Source of the DNA: Candidatus Aminicenantota bacterium
GTDB lineage: Bacteria > Acidobacteriota > Aminicenantia > JAMOAD01
Assembly (NCBI GenBank): GCA_027031485.1
Contig: JALVQI010000093.1
Coordinates: 1 to 39,425, forward strand
Direction: 5' to 3'
Length of the DNA stretch: 39,425 nt
Numbering within the stretch: the first letter of the stretch is position 1; every line of letters begins with the position of its first letter. The notes under the pieces are model-generated. The model searched no databases and had not been told where the DNA came from. It saw only the letters and a program-made list of their open reading frames with translations. Shown piece after piece: positions 32,432 to 39,425 of the stretch. The translations under genes were made by a program, and so were the position numbers.

Positions 32432-33630
32432 AAAAAGTTCTTTTGGGAGTTAGTGCATCCATATCAGCATACAAAGCTGTGGAAATAGTAAGACTTCTTA
32501 AAAAAAGAGGCTATAAAGTAAAGGTATTAATGACTGAGGATGCAACAAAATTCGTATCTCCGCTGACTTTTGAAGTGGTCTCCGAAGAGGCTGTAATTGT
32601 TGATCAGTTTAAAGATGCGGATAATAAGAAGGTGGAACATATAAGGCTTGCAAGGGAATATGACCTTTTGCTTATTGCACCGGCTTCCCTTGATTTGATA
32701 GGAAAGCTCTCCTGCGGGATTGCGGATTCTTTTTTAGCCCTTATTTTTTATGCTTTTGAGAAAAAAGTGCTTATATCTCCCGCAATGAACAGCTCAATGT
32801 ACAATCATCCTGTAAATCAAAAAAATATAGAATATTTGAAGAGCATAAGAGTTGATTTCATAGAGCCTGATTCAGGTTCACTTGCCTGCGGAGAGGAGGG
32901 GATAGGGAGACTGCCTTCTCCCGAATACATTGTGGAAAGAGTTGAAGCTGAGCTTACAGATAAAATCTTGAAAGATAAGAAAATTCTTATTACAGGTGGT
33001 CCTACAAGAGAGAAATTTGATGATTTCAGATTTTTATCAAATCCCTCCTCGGGAAAAACCGGTCTGTTTTTGGCGGAAAAAGCAAGAAATTTCGGAGCAA
33101 AAGTTACTCTGATATCAGGGAAAACAGCTTTGAAAAGACCGTGGGGGGTTGAGTATGTTGAAATTGAAAGTGCCCGGGATATGGAAAGAGAGGTAAAAAA
33201 AAGGATAAAAGATATTGATATCCTTATTATGAGCGCTGCTGTCGCTGATTTCAGGCCAGAAATTTATAAAAAAGGGAAGATAAAAAAGGAAAAAATCAAA
33301 GATACATATGATTTAAAACTTGTGAAAAATCCGGATATTTTAAAGGAAGTTTCAAAAGCAAAAAAGGAAGGGCAGATTTTCGTCGGTTTTTCAGCCCAAG
33401 AGGACCTTAATATGGATGAAGCAAAGAAAAAGCTCAAAGAGAAAAAGCTTGATCTTATAGTATTAAATAAAATTTCCGATAAAAGAGGCGGTTTTGAATC
33501 CGATGAAAATAAGGTTATCATAATATCAAAGGATGAAGATATTGAAAAAACAAGGTTTTTAAGCAAGGAAGAGATAGCGGAAAAGATTTTAAAATTCATA
33601 TATGAAAAATGGGTAAAAAAAGAAAGGTAG
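32428..33630 (+). CDS. coaBC: Bifunctional phosphopantothenoylcysteine decarboxylase / phosphopantothenate-cysteine ligase
   Basis: A 400-residue two-domain enzyme of coenzyme A synthesis. The CoaC flavoprotein half (about 1-175) shows GVSASISAYK, the catalytic histidine in VEHIRLA, PAMNSSMY and the ACGEEGIGRL cysteine. The CoaB half (about 180-400) shows ITGGPTREKFDDFRFLSNPSSGKTG, the SAAVADFRPE motif, the KIKKEK lysine segment and VLNKISDKRGGF. The usual GPV in CoaB appears as GKTAL, a minor variation. The start overlaps gmk by 4 nt, and the end overlaps the glycosylase gene by 22 nt. Confidence 0.95.
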   Translation: MKKVLLGVSASISAYKAVEIVRLLKKRGYKVKVLMTEDATKFVSPLTFEVVSEEAVIVDQFKDADNKKVEHIRLAREYDLLLIAPASLDLIGKLSCGIADSFLALIFYAFEKKVLISPAMNSSMYNHPVNQKNIEYLKSIRVDFIEPDSGSLACGEEGIGRLPSPEYIVERVEAELTDKILKDKKILITGGPTREKFDDFRFLSNPSSGKTGLFLAEKARNFGAKVTLISGKTALKRPWGVEYVEIESARDMEREVKKRIKDIDILIMSAAVADFRPEIYKKGKIKKEKIKDTYDLKLVKNPDILKEVSKAKKEGQIFVGFSAQEDLNMDEAKKKLKEKKLDLIVLNKISDKRGGFESDENKVIIISKDEDIEKTRFLSKEEIAEKILKFIYEKWVKKER

Positions 33631-34337
33631 AGCAACTCTTTTTTCTAAAAGAGATAGGAGTTAACTTTTTGTCTCCCGAGGAAGCGGAGAAAATAAGAAG
33701 GGAACTTCTGATAAAACCAGCAAACAGAGAAAAAGGGGAAGAAACACAGAAAAGAGATAAAATTTCTCCATCCAAAGAAAAATTTTTAAAAGAGATTGAG
33801 GAGGAGGTTGCCTCTTGTAAAAGATGTGAGCTTTATAAAAATAGAAAAAACTATGTTTTCGGAGAAGGAAATATAAATGCTGATATAATGTTTGTGGGTG
33901 AGGCTCCGGGAGAGGAGGAAGATAATCAGGGCAGACCATTTGTAGGTAAGGCGGGGAAAAAACTTACCGAGATGATTGAAGCCATGGGTTATAAAAGAGA
34001 GGATGTTTTCATAGGAAATATCGTAAAATGCAGGCCTCCGGGTAATGCCACACCCACACCGGCTATAAGAAGAACCTGTTTTCCCTATCTTCAAAAACAA
34101 ATTGCAATAATAAGGCCAAAAGTTTTAATAGCTTTGGGAAATGTCGCAGCTCAAACATTACTTGATACAAAGGAGACTATAACAAGGCTAAGGGGGAAAT
34201 TCGGCGAATATCAGGGGATTCCTGTTATGCCGACATTTCATCCTTCATATGTTATTAGAAATTACACGATCCCGGTGAGAAAAGCTGTATGGGAAGATCT
34301 TAAAAAGGTTTTAAATCTGCTTAATGAGAATAGCTGA
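33609..34337 (+). CDS. Family 4 (iron-sulfur) uracil-DNA glycosylase
   Basis: A 242-residue DNA repair enzyme that removes uracil from DNA. The 4Fe-4S cluster cysteines are C70, C73, C141 and C157. Catalytic motifs are GEAPGEEED (97-105) and HPSYVIRN (211-218). The core (about 62-240) is preceded by a charged N-terminal tail of about 60 residues that is not part of the glycosylase fold. The ATG at 33609 lies inside coaBC without a clear ribosome-binding site; a TTG at 33669 has AGGAG 7-8 nt upstream and would shorten the tail by 20 residues, so the start is uncertain. It overlaps priA by 14 nt. Confidence 0.9.
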   Translation: MGKKRKVEQLFFLKEIGVNFLSPEEAEKIRRELLIKPANREKGEETQKRDKISPSKEKFLKEIEEEVASCKRCELYKNRKNYVFGEGNINADIMFVGEAPGEEEDNQGRPFVGKAGKKLTEMIEAMGYKREDVFIGNIVKCRPPGNATPTPAIRRTCFPYLQKQIAIIRPKVLIALGNVAAQTLLDTKETITRLRGKFGEYQGIPVMPTFHPSYVIRNYTIPVRKAVWEDLKKVLNLLNENS

Positions 34338-36114
34338 TGTCCTGATAAATATTCCTGTTTACAAAAGTTATGCTTATATCACTGATGACGAAGATATAGT
34401 TTTAAGAAGAGTGAAGATTCCCTTTGGTAGCAGAAGTGCTCGGGGTTTTGTCTCAAACTTGAGGGATTTTCAAAAAGCTTCATACAAATACAAAAAAATA
34501 TATGAGATTTTGGATAAAAAAAACTTTATCAGTCAGGAGCATTTTAATTTTTTAGTGAAACTTTCGGATAATTTTTTACTTCCCATGGGAAAAGTTTTAT
34601 TTTTATCATTACCTCCGTTTTATGATTTTAAAGAAAAGATTGTTTTTTACAGCGGAGAAGATAAAAAAGGCGATATTTTTTTAAATATAGGTGAGTTTGA
34701 TTTTCCCGGGATTATCTCTGAAGCTGAAAAAGATGTTTCAGAGGGAAAGGATGTCAGATTTGTTTTTTCAGACTATTTCACACAGGAGCAATTTCTTGGA
34801 ACAGTTTCAAAAATTTCGAATTTGTCTTTCTTAAAATTCGGAGATAGCAGAAAATCCGGAAAAGTGTGGGAGAGTTTTTTCAGAGGAGAAGGTAGTGCGG
34901 TTTCGGGGATTTTATATCCTCTTTTTCTTCCGAAGAGAAGAGAAACTGTAATTTATCTTATAGATGAAGGACCCCAGAAATTTTACCTTGATCATCCTTT
35001 CCCAATAGATCTTAGAGAGTTGTCCTTTTTTTCATACAGAGAACAAAACCATTCCCTTAAAATATTTTCTCTCTCCCCTTCACTAAAGACATATGATTTT
35101 GTCCGTAAGGAAATGGGTAAAATCAAGAGCAATGAAATATCAAAAAAAAGAATACTCATTGCCCCCCTCAAAAGAAACACTCTTACAAAGGAGCTTAAGG
35201 CAAAGGTTAAAGAGAAAGAAAAGAAAGTTCTTTTTTTAATAAACAGGAATGCAAAGAAAAGATTTTTATACTGTCCCAGATGCAGAACAGTTTCAACCTG
35301 TCCTGACGATGGTGCGACTCTTCTTTTCAATGAGGAAACTGAGAAGGTGTTTTGTCCTGTCTGCAAAAAAGAGTTTGATTATCCCTACAAATGTCAGATA
35401 TGCGGAACAAAGGTTGCAATCATCGGAGGTGTGGGAATATCTTCACTGGAAAGAAATTTAAGAAAAAGTTTTGAAAACTCATCATTTGCAAAATATTCAA
35501 GAAAAGAGGTATCAAAAAGCAAAAAGGAAAAGGCTCTGATAGATTCTTTTTTAAAGGGTGAAAAGGATTTTCTCCTGGGTACTGAAATATCCATTAAACC
35601 CTTTACGATAAAAAATTTAAATCTGATTATTTATTTTTTCCCCGAACTTGATTTGGGAACGGAAAATCCCGAACTCACGGAAAAGATTTTCTATAATCTT
35701 TCGGCTCTTTCATCAATGTTATCTTCAGAGGGAGAGCTCATAATAAAAAGTAAGATTCCGGATTTTTATGCGATAGAGGAATTTCTGAAAGGAGATTACA
35801 AAAGTTTTATTGAAAAAGAGAGTAAGATAAGAAAAGATTTAAAATATTTTCCATTTTCAAATTTCATAATTATAGGAGTTTCCTCAAAAACAAAGGATTC
35901 TTCTCTGAAAAGGATAAAAAAATACAGAAAAATCCTGAAGGGAAATATTGAGGAAATTTACGGTCCCTTTTATAAAAAGAGACCGGACGGAGAAAATGTA
36001 TTTTATCTTGTTTTAAAGGGAAAAGAACTTGACCCTTTAAAAAATATCATTGTTGAAAAAATTTTCCCTCTTTCCGACACTTCCACATCATTCTTTATTA
36101 ACCGTTTTATTTGA
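34324..36114 (+). CDS. priA: PriA-like primosomal protein lacking ATPase motifs
   Basis: A 596-residue PriA homologue, shorter than the usual 730 or so. The 3'-DNA-end-binding domain (about 1-100: VLINIPVYKSYAYI, VKIPFGSRSARGFV) and zinc region are recognisable. There is no Walker A: the region that should hold GxTGSGKT (about 122-140) is missing it. The DEEH box is D214-E-G-P217, and the arginine-rich VAGRAGR motif is replaced by LSALSSMLSS (458-468). Seven of eight zinc cysteines remain (317, 320, 326, 344, 347, 357, 360). So it can probably bind forked DNA and load the replisome but not unwind DNA with ATP. Actinobacterial PriA proteins are known to lack these motifs too. Its 3' end overlaps metH by 27 nt. 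Confidence 0.82.
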   Translation: MRIADVLINIPVYKSYAYITDDEDIVLRRVKIPFGSRSARGFVSNLRDFQKASYKYKKIYEILDKKNFISQEHFNFLVKLSDNFLLPMGKVLFLSLPPFYDFKEKIVFYSGEDKKGDIFLNIGEFDFPGIISEAEKDVSEGKDVRFVFSDYFTQEQFLGTVSKISNLSFLKFGDSRKSGKVWESFFRGEGSAVSGILYPLFLPKRRETVIYLIDEGPQKFYLDHPFPIDLRELSFFSYREQNHSLKIFSLSPSLKTYDFVRKEMGKIKSNEISKKRILIAPLKRNTLTKELKAKVKEKEKKVLFLINRNAKKRFLYCPRCRTVSTCPDDGATLLFNEETEKVFCPVCKKEFDYPYKCQICGTKVAIIGGVGISSLERNLRKSFENSSFAKYSRKEVSKSKKEKALIDSFLKGEKDFLLGTEISIKPFTIKNLNLIIYFFPELDLGTENPELTEKIFYNLSALSSMLSSEGELIIKSKIPDFYAIEEFLKGDYKSFIEKESKIRKDLKYFPFSNFIIIGVSSKTKDSSLKRIKKYRKILKGNIEEIYGPFYKKRPDGENVFYLVLKGKELDPLKNIIVEKIFPLSDTSTSFFINRFI

Positions 36115-38535
36115 TTTTTCCAGAATTTTTTCCACTTTTTTAACAGTATCCATTGCATCCTTGCAGTATGCGTCCGCTCCTATTTCCCTTGAAAAAGAGG
36201 GAGAAACCGCAGCTCCGCCGATAAAGACCTTTGTATCAGGGATAATTTTGTTTTTTAAGGAAATAACAACTCCCATCTCTTCCATAGTGGTTGTCATCAA
36301 AGCTGAAAGGCCTATGAATTCCGCTTTTTCTTTTAGTGCTGTTTCCACAATCTCTTCCGAGGGAACATTTTTCCCTAAATCTATTACATCATATCCATAA
36401 TTTCTTAGAACAAGAGAAACAATATTTTTTCCGATATCATGAAGGTCACCTTTGACCGTTGCAATTACAATCTTTGCTTTCTTTTTTGCCTTTCCCTCCA
36501 CTTTTAAATTCTTTTCAATTATTTCCGAAGCACTCTCCATTGCTTCGGCTGATAAAATCAGCTGGGGCAAAAAGTATATCTTTTGTTCATAAAGCTCCCC
36601 AACTTTTTTTAAGGCAGGGGAGAGGATTTTCTCTAAAACATCAAGGGGAGCCCATCCATCTTCAATTAGCTCTTCAGTTAATTTTTTTGTCTCTTCCTTT
36701 TCTCCTTCTATTACAGCCTGAAAAAGCCTATCCTCCTTTGTCTTCCCGCGTTTTTCATCATTTTCATCTTTATCCTCAACATTAATTTCCATACCTCTGT
36801 AATAGTTGACATAGTTTACAAGCCCCTTGTCCCTTCCTGTGATGGCATCGGACGCTCTTATCGTATTTAATATTTCTGTTTCAAGAGGATTAAGAATAGC
36901 TGAATCAAGACCACTGAATATTGCATTTGCAAGAAAAGTTCTGTTCAAAACAGCCCTTGCCGGAAGGCCGAAGGAAAAATTGGAAAGTCCGATAACAGTG
37001 TTAAGCTCCCTCTCTTTTATTTTTTTAATGGCTTTTATTGTCTCCTCTCCGTTTTTCTGAGATGTTGAAATTGTAAGAACAATTGGATCAACCAAAATAT
37101 CCTCCTCTGTAAGACCATAATCAAGGGCTTTTTTATATAAAAACTCTATTATTTTCACTCTGTCTTCCGCCTTTTCGGGTATTCCGTTTTCATCTAATGC
37201 CAAAAGAATAGCTCCGGCTCCGTATTTTTTTGTCAGAGGAAAAAGATTTTCAAAGGAGGCAGGATCTCCGGTAATGGAATTTATAAATGACTTACCGCTA
37301 TAAACTTTTAAAGCCGCTTCTATTGACTCTTTTTTATTGTTATCTATGAGAAGAGGTAATTTTGTCACCTGTTGAATTTGTTTTATCGCATCCGCATAAA
37401 ACAGTGGTTTTTTATCGCCTGTTCTTCCGAAATTAATATCAAGGGCATGGGCTCCCGCCTCTTCCTGCTTTCTTGCCAGCCTTCTTACAATTTCAAGCTT
37501 TCCCTCCTTCAATTCTTTTAAAAGTTTCTTTTTCCCGAAAGGATTTATATTTTCCCCTATTATCTTAAAGGGAAGATCGGAACCCGCTTCAAAAATGGAG
37601 TTTCTGCTTGTGATTATTGTTATATTTTCTTTCCTTTTCTTAATTTTCTCAGGCTTTTTCCCCTTATATTTATCGGCTATCCTTTTAATGTGCTCAGGAG
37701 TTGTGCCGCAACAGCCCCCCACTATGTTAACTCCGTTTTCATAAAAAAAATCCACATATTTTATGTACTCATCAGGGCTCATAGGAAATACCACTTTCCC
37801 ATCAATTTTTTCGGGAATACCTGCATTTGCATAAACGATCATAGGCTTTTTCCAGTATTTTCTAATTTCTCTCACAAAATTAGCAAACTCCTTCGGATGT
37901 CCTCCGCAGTTTATACCGAAAATATCCGCTTCCGTTGAATTGAAAGTTGCGGCTGCAATTGAGGGTGAGGAGCCTGTCAAGGTCAATCCCCCTTCAAGAG
38001 GATAGGAGACGGAAACCGCAACAGGTATTGAGCTTGCCTCCTTTGCCGCTCTTAATGCAATCTTTGCCTCCGCTATGTCTATTTGTGTTTCTATTAAGAT
38101 AAGATCAACTCCTCCATCACTCAGAGCTTTTATCTGTTCATAATATGTTTTAAAAACAGTATCCTCATCCAATTCTCCGAGAGGGGAGATTAATTTCCCT
38201 AAGGGTCCCACGGAGCCAGCGATAAAAATATCCCGTCCCGATTCTCTCATAGCCTCCCTTGCGATTTCAACAGCTGCCATATTAAGCTCTCTTATCCTGT
38301 CTCCCAGACCGTATTCATCAAGCTTAAGCCTGTTTCCTCCGAATGTATTTGTCTCTATTATATCAGCGCCAGCTTCTATGTAACTTTTATGTATTTCCTT
38401 GATTAAATCTCTCTTTTCAATATTTAATAATTCTGGACATCCGAAATCAGCCGAGCCCAATCTTTTCATAATTTCTGTTCCCATTGCTCCGTCAAGGATC
38501 AAAACTCTTTTTTTTATTTCATCCAAAATCTTCAT
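36088..38535 (-). CDS. metH: Cobalamin-dependent methionine synthase, three-domain form
   Basis: An 815-residue MetH transferring a methyl group from methyltetrahydrofolate via cobalamin to homocysteine. The homocysteine domain (about 1-290) keeps DGAMGTE and zinc ligands C210, C275 and C276 (GINCGG, GGCCGTTPEH). The pterin domain (about 320-590) shows IIGENINPFGKK and HALDINFGRTG. The cap and B12 domain (about 620-815) has the cobalt-ligand histidine H699 in GDLHDIGKN. The C-terminal activation domain is missing from the polypeptide and is encoded by the gene just upstream, which overlaps by 4 nt. It converges with priA. Confidence 0.94.
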   Translation of the reverse strand: MKILDEIKKRVLILDGAMGTEIMKRLGSADFGCPELLNIEKRDLIKEIHKSYIEAGADIIETNTFGGNRLKLDEYGLGDRIRELNMAAVEIAREAMRESGRDIFIAGSVGPLGKLISPLGELDEDTVFKTYYEQIKALSDGGVDLILIETQIDIAEAKIALRAAKEASSIPVAVSVSYPLEGGLTLTGSSPSIAAATFNSTEADIFGINCGGHPKEFANFVREIRKYWKKPMIVYANAGIPEKIDGKVVFPMSPDEYIKYVDFFYENGVNIVGGCCGTTPEHIKRIADKYKGKKPEKIKKRKENITIITSRNSIFEAGSDLPFKIIGENINPFGKKKLLKELKEGKLEIVRRLARKQEEAGAHALDINFGRTGDKKPLFYADAIKQIQQVTKLPLLIDNNKKESIEAALKVYSGKSFINSITGDPASFENLFPLTKKYGAGAILLALDENGIPEKAEDRVKIIEFLYKKALDYGLTEEDILVDPIVLTISTSQKNGEETIKAIKKIKERELNTVIGLSNFSFGLPARAVLNRTFLANAIFSGLDSAILNPLETEILNTIRASDAITGRDKGLVNYVNYYRGMEINVEDKDENDEKRGKTKEDRLFQAVIEGEKEETKKLTEELIEDGWAPLDVLEKILSPALKKVGELYEQKIYFLPQLILSAEAMESASEIIEKNLKVEGKAKKKAKIVIATVKGDLHDIGKNIVSLVLRNYGYDVIDLGKNVPSEEIVETALKEKAEFIGLSALMTTTMEEMGVVISLKNKIIPDTKVFIGGAAVSPSFSREIGADAYCKDAMDTVKKVEKILEKSNKTVNKE

Positions 38536-39158
38536 TTTTCCACTCCTATTATTGCGGTTATTGTTTTTTGAGGCAAGAGAAGGTTTGTGTCCGTTATACT
38601 TACCCCTATTTTTTCAAGGGAAAGCTCTTTGAAAAGTTCTTTCTGAAAGGAGATATGAAGATCACCGTATCCCGGGCTAAATCTTTTTGTCAGAGAATAC
38701 TTATTCTGCCTCGCTTCAATATCAAAAAAATGATTTATTGAGTTTGCGGCACCTTCCACAGCTTCACTTCCCACTGCATCATAGATCAAAGCTTCATTAA
38801 ATACTCTCCTTTCTTTCAATTCCTTTATCTTATTATCAATAAACCAGCCGATTGTAACCCCGAAAAATATGGCTGCGAAAGAATCTGACAATAGTTTTAC
38901 AATATCTTTGCTTGTGATTTTGAGATCAGTGTTTTTAAAGAAAATTGTATCCTCTTCCACCTTTGAAACTTTCCTTACAATATAAACGGCAGCCGCCAAG
39001 GCATTCTCCTGCGTCTCCTTTAAAATAAAATCTATTTTCCCGGCAAAAGAGGGAGAAACTTTTGTTTTATCCCTTTTATAACCTAAAAGGGAAAGAACAT
39101 CCTTTTTGTTAATCATATAAGATATTCTTTCCTTAACTATAATTCTGTCAAAAATCAT
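38532..39158 (-). CDS. Stand-alone methionine synthase activation-domain protein
   Basis: A 208-residue protein whose C-terminal two thirds match the MetH reactivation domain, which binds S-adenosylmethionine to re-methylate oxidised cobalamin. Diagnostic segments are DAVGSEAVEGAANSI, TKRFSPGYGDLHISFQ and the final TNLLLPQKTITAIIGV. The N-terminal third (about 1-70) is a connecting region seen in such stand-alone forms (KKDVLSLLGYK). The gene directly precedes metH with a 4-nt overlap, giving two-subunit methionine synthase. The start at 39158 lacks a ribosome-binding site; ATG 39116 is an alternative with AAGGA at long spacing. Confidence 0.85.
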   Translation of the reverse strand: MIFDRIIVKERISYMINKKDVLSLLGYKRDKTKVSPSFAGKIDFILKETQENALAAAVYIVRKVSKVEEDTIFFKNTDLKITSKDIVKLLSDSFAAIFFGVTIGWFIDNKIKELKERRVFNEALIYDAVGSEAVEGAANSINHFFDIEARQNKYSLTKRFSPGYGDLHISFQKELFKELSLEKIGVSITDTNLLLPQKTITAIIGVEK

Positions 39159-39166
39159 GGTCTTTA

Positions 39167-39172
39167 ATTATA
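39167..39172 (-). promoter_or_regulatory. -10 element before the activation-domain gene (possibly leaderless)
   Basis: A consensus TATAAT on the minus strand (complement of 39167-39172) lies 8 nt from ATG 39158, behind a poly-T tract rather than a good -35. A normal transcription start would fall next to the start codon. Confidence 0.4.
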
Positions 39173-39313
39173 CTATCCGAAAAGGAAAAAAAAAAGATTA
39201 TTCCTGTTCTTTCGTCTTTTGAAAAAGCGGTTTGAATATTTTTGAGATGGGGAAAAATGGTTGGGATTAAAATTATCCCTTTCGTAAAGATTTTTTTAAT
39301 GGAGGGAGATTTC

Positions 39314-39342
39314 TTGTAAATTAAAAAATTTACAGGTATTAT
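39314..39342 (+). promoter_or_regulatory. Promoter with an overlapping palindromic operator
   Basis: TTGTAA (39314-39319), a 17-nt spacer and TATTAT (39337-39342) point rightward. A perfect inverted repeat, TGTAAATT, 4 nt, AATTTACA (39315-39334), covers the -35 and most of the spacer, an ideal place for a repressor dimer. I do not recognise the regulator; spacing does not fit Rex or FNR sites. Confidence 0.5.
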
Positions 39343-39358
39343 AAAAGTGGGAAAGGTT

Positions 39359-39425
39359 GTGCGTTATAAAAAGCTTTTTTTTGTTGTTTTAATTGTACTC
39401 TTTACAGAGCCAGGAGGTAAGGAAA
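39359..39425 (+). CDS. Possible 5' end of a rightward gene leaving the window
   Basis: From GTG 39359 the frame stays open to the end and reads like a signal peptide: basic RYKK, then a hydrophobic FFVVLIVLF core. GGGAAAGG stands just upstream. Alternatively, the strong AGGAGG at 39412-39417 may be the ribosome-binding site of a gene whose ATG lies just past the window edge. The sequence available cannot decide between them. Confidence 0.3.
   Translation, partial: MRYKKLFFVVLIVLFTEPGGKE

Noticed and set aside
33786-34100. A 104-codon open frame on the minus strand
   Set aside because: It lies wholly inside the well-supported uracil-DNA glycosylase gene and has no initiation signal.
36050-36400. 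A 116-codon open frame on the + strand
   Set aside because: It is antisense to the 3' end of metH, with a Ser/Phe/Ile-rich composition typical of shadow frames in this AT-rich genome.
1-39425. CRISPR array, prophage or intact insertion sequence
   Set aside because: No regularly spaced repeats, transposase, integrase or phage genes are seen in any frame.

Overview
The window is an AT-rich (roughly one third GC by eye), densely packed stretch of bacterial chromosome. It has no rRNA, tRNA, CRISPR array or intact insertion sequence. A lipopolysaccharide-transport-like outer-membrane barrel, two lipoproteins and several signal peptides indicate a diderm cell. Two peptidases, a glycine cleavage P-protein, a lysine-to-saccharopine pathway, cobalamin-dependent methionine synthase, CPA2-type antiporters and thiol-redox proteins suggest an anaerobic, amino-acid-using organism. 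The remA-gmk-coaBC-priA order is known from Firmicutes and some deep diderm lineages. I cannot name the phylum; an uncultured low-GC diderm lineage is the best guess.

Layout. (1) 1-3166, + strand: a GAF/PP2C (RsbU-like) phosphatase behind a clear promoter and a possible leader ORF, then an M20 peptidase. (2) 3326-9152, +: an aerotolerance-type operon (DUF4381-like protein, batA, batB, batC, batD, batE) whose promoter lies directly before its first gene, so moxR and the DUF58 gene are not part of it. (3) 9216-15060, +: secreted M14 carboxypeptidase, murB, DUF5683-like membrane protein, propeller lipoprotein, LptD-like barrel and a lipoprotein that seems to start at ATT. The last four genes are nested by 32-50 nt, so each downstream signal peptide is encoded within the tail of the gene before. 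(4) 23609-15097, - strand: an eight-gene operon gcvH-gcvPA-gcvPB-glyQ-glyS-ODP-type metallo-beta-lactamase-80 aa orphan-pyk, driven by a near-consensus promoter with no room for a glycine riboswitch. (5) 23610-24251: a 640-nt non-coding block full of perfect inverted repeats, bounded by 22-nt imperfect inverted repeats. (6) 26876-24252, -: lysine-ketoglutarate reductase and saccharopine dehydrogenase as two adjacent genes. (7) 27051-31489, +, divergent from (6): dsbD, a thioredoxin and two antiporter-like membrane proteins. (8) 31587-36114, +: remA, gmk, coaBC, family 4 uracil-DNA glycosylase and a PriA homologue that has lost its ATPase motifs. (9) 39158-36088, -: a methionine synthase split into a separate activation-domain protein and a three-domain MetH, whose 3' end overlaps priA. 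(10) 39181-39425: the promoter and perhaps the first codons of a rightward gene running out of the window.

The observations most worth follow-up are the motif-less PriA, the ATT-start lipoprotein inside a chain of overlapping envelope genes, the block of mutually exclusive stems before gcvH, and the glycine/redox operon carrying an ODP-type diiron protein and an unrecognised 80-residue protein.
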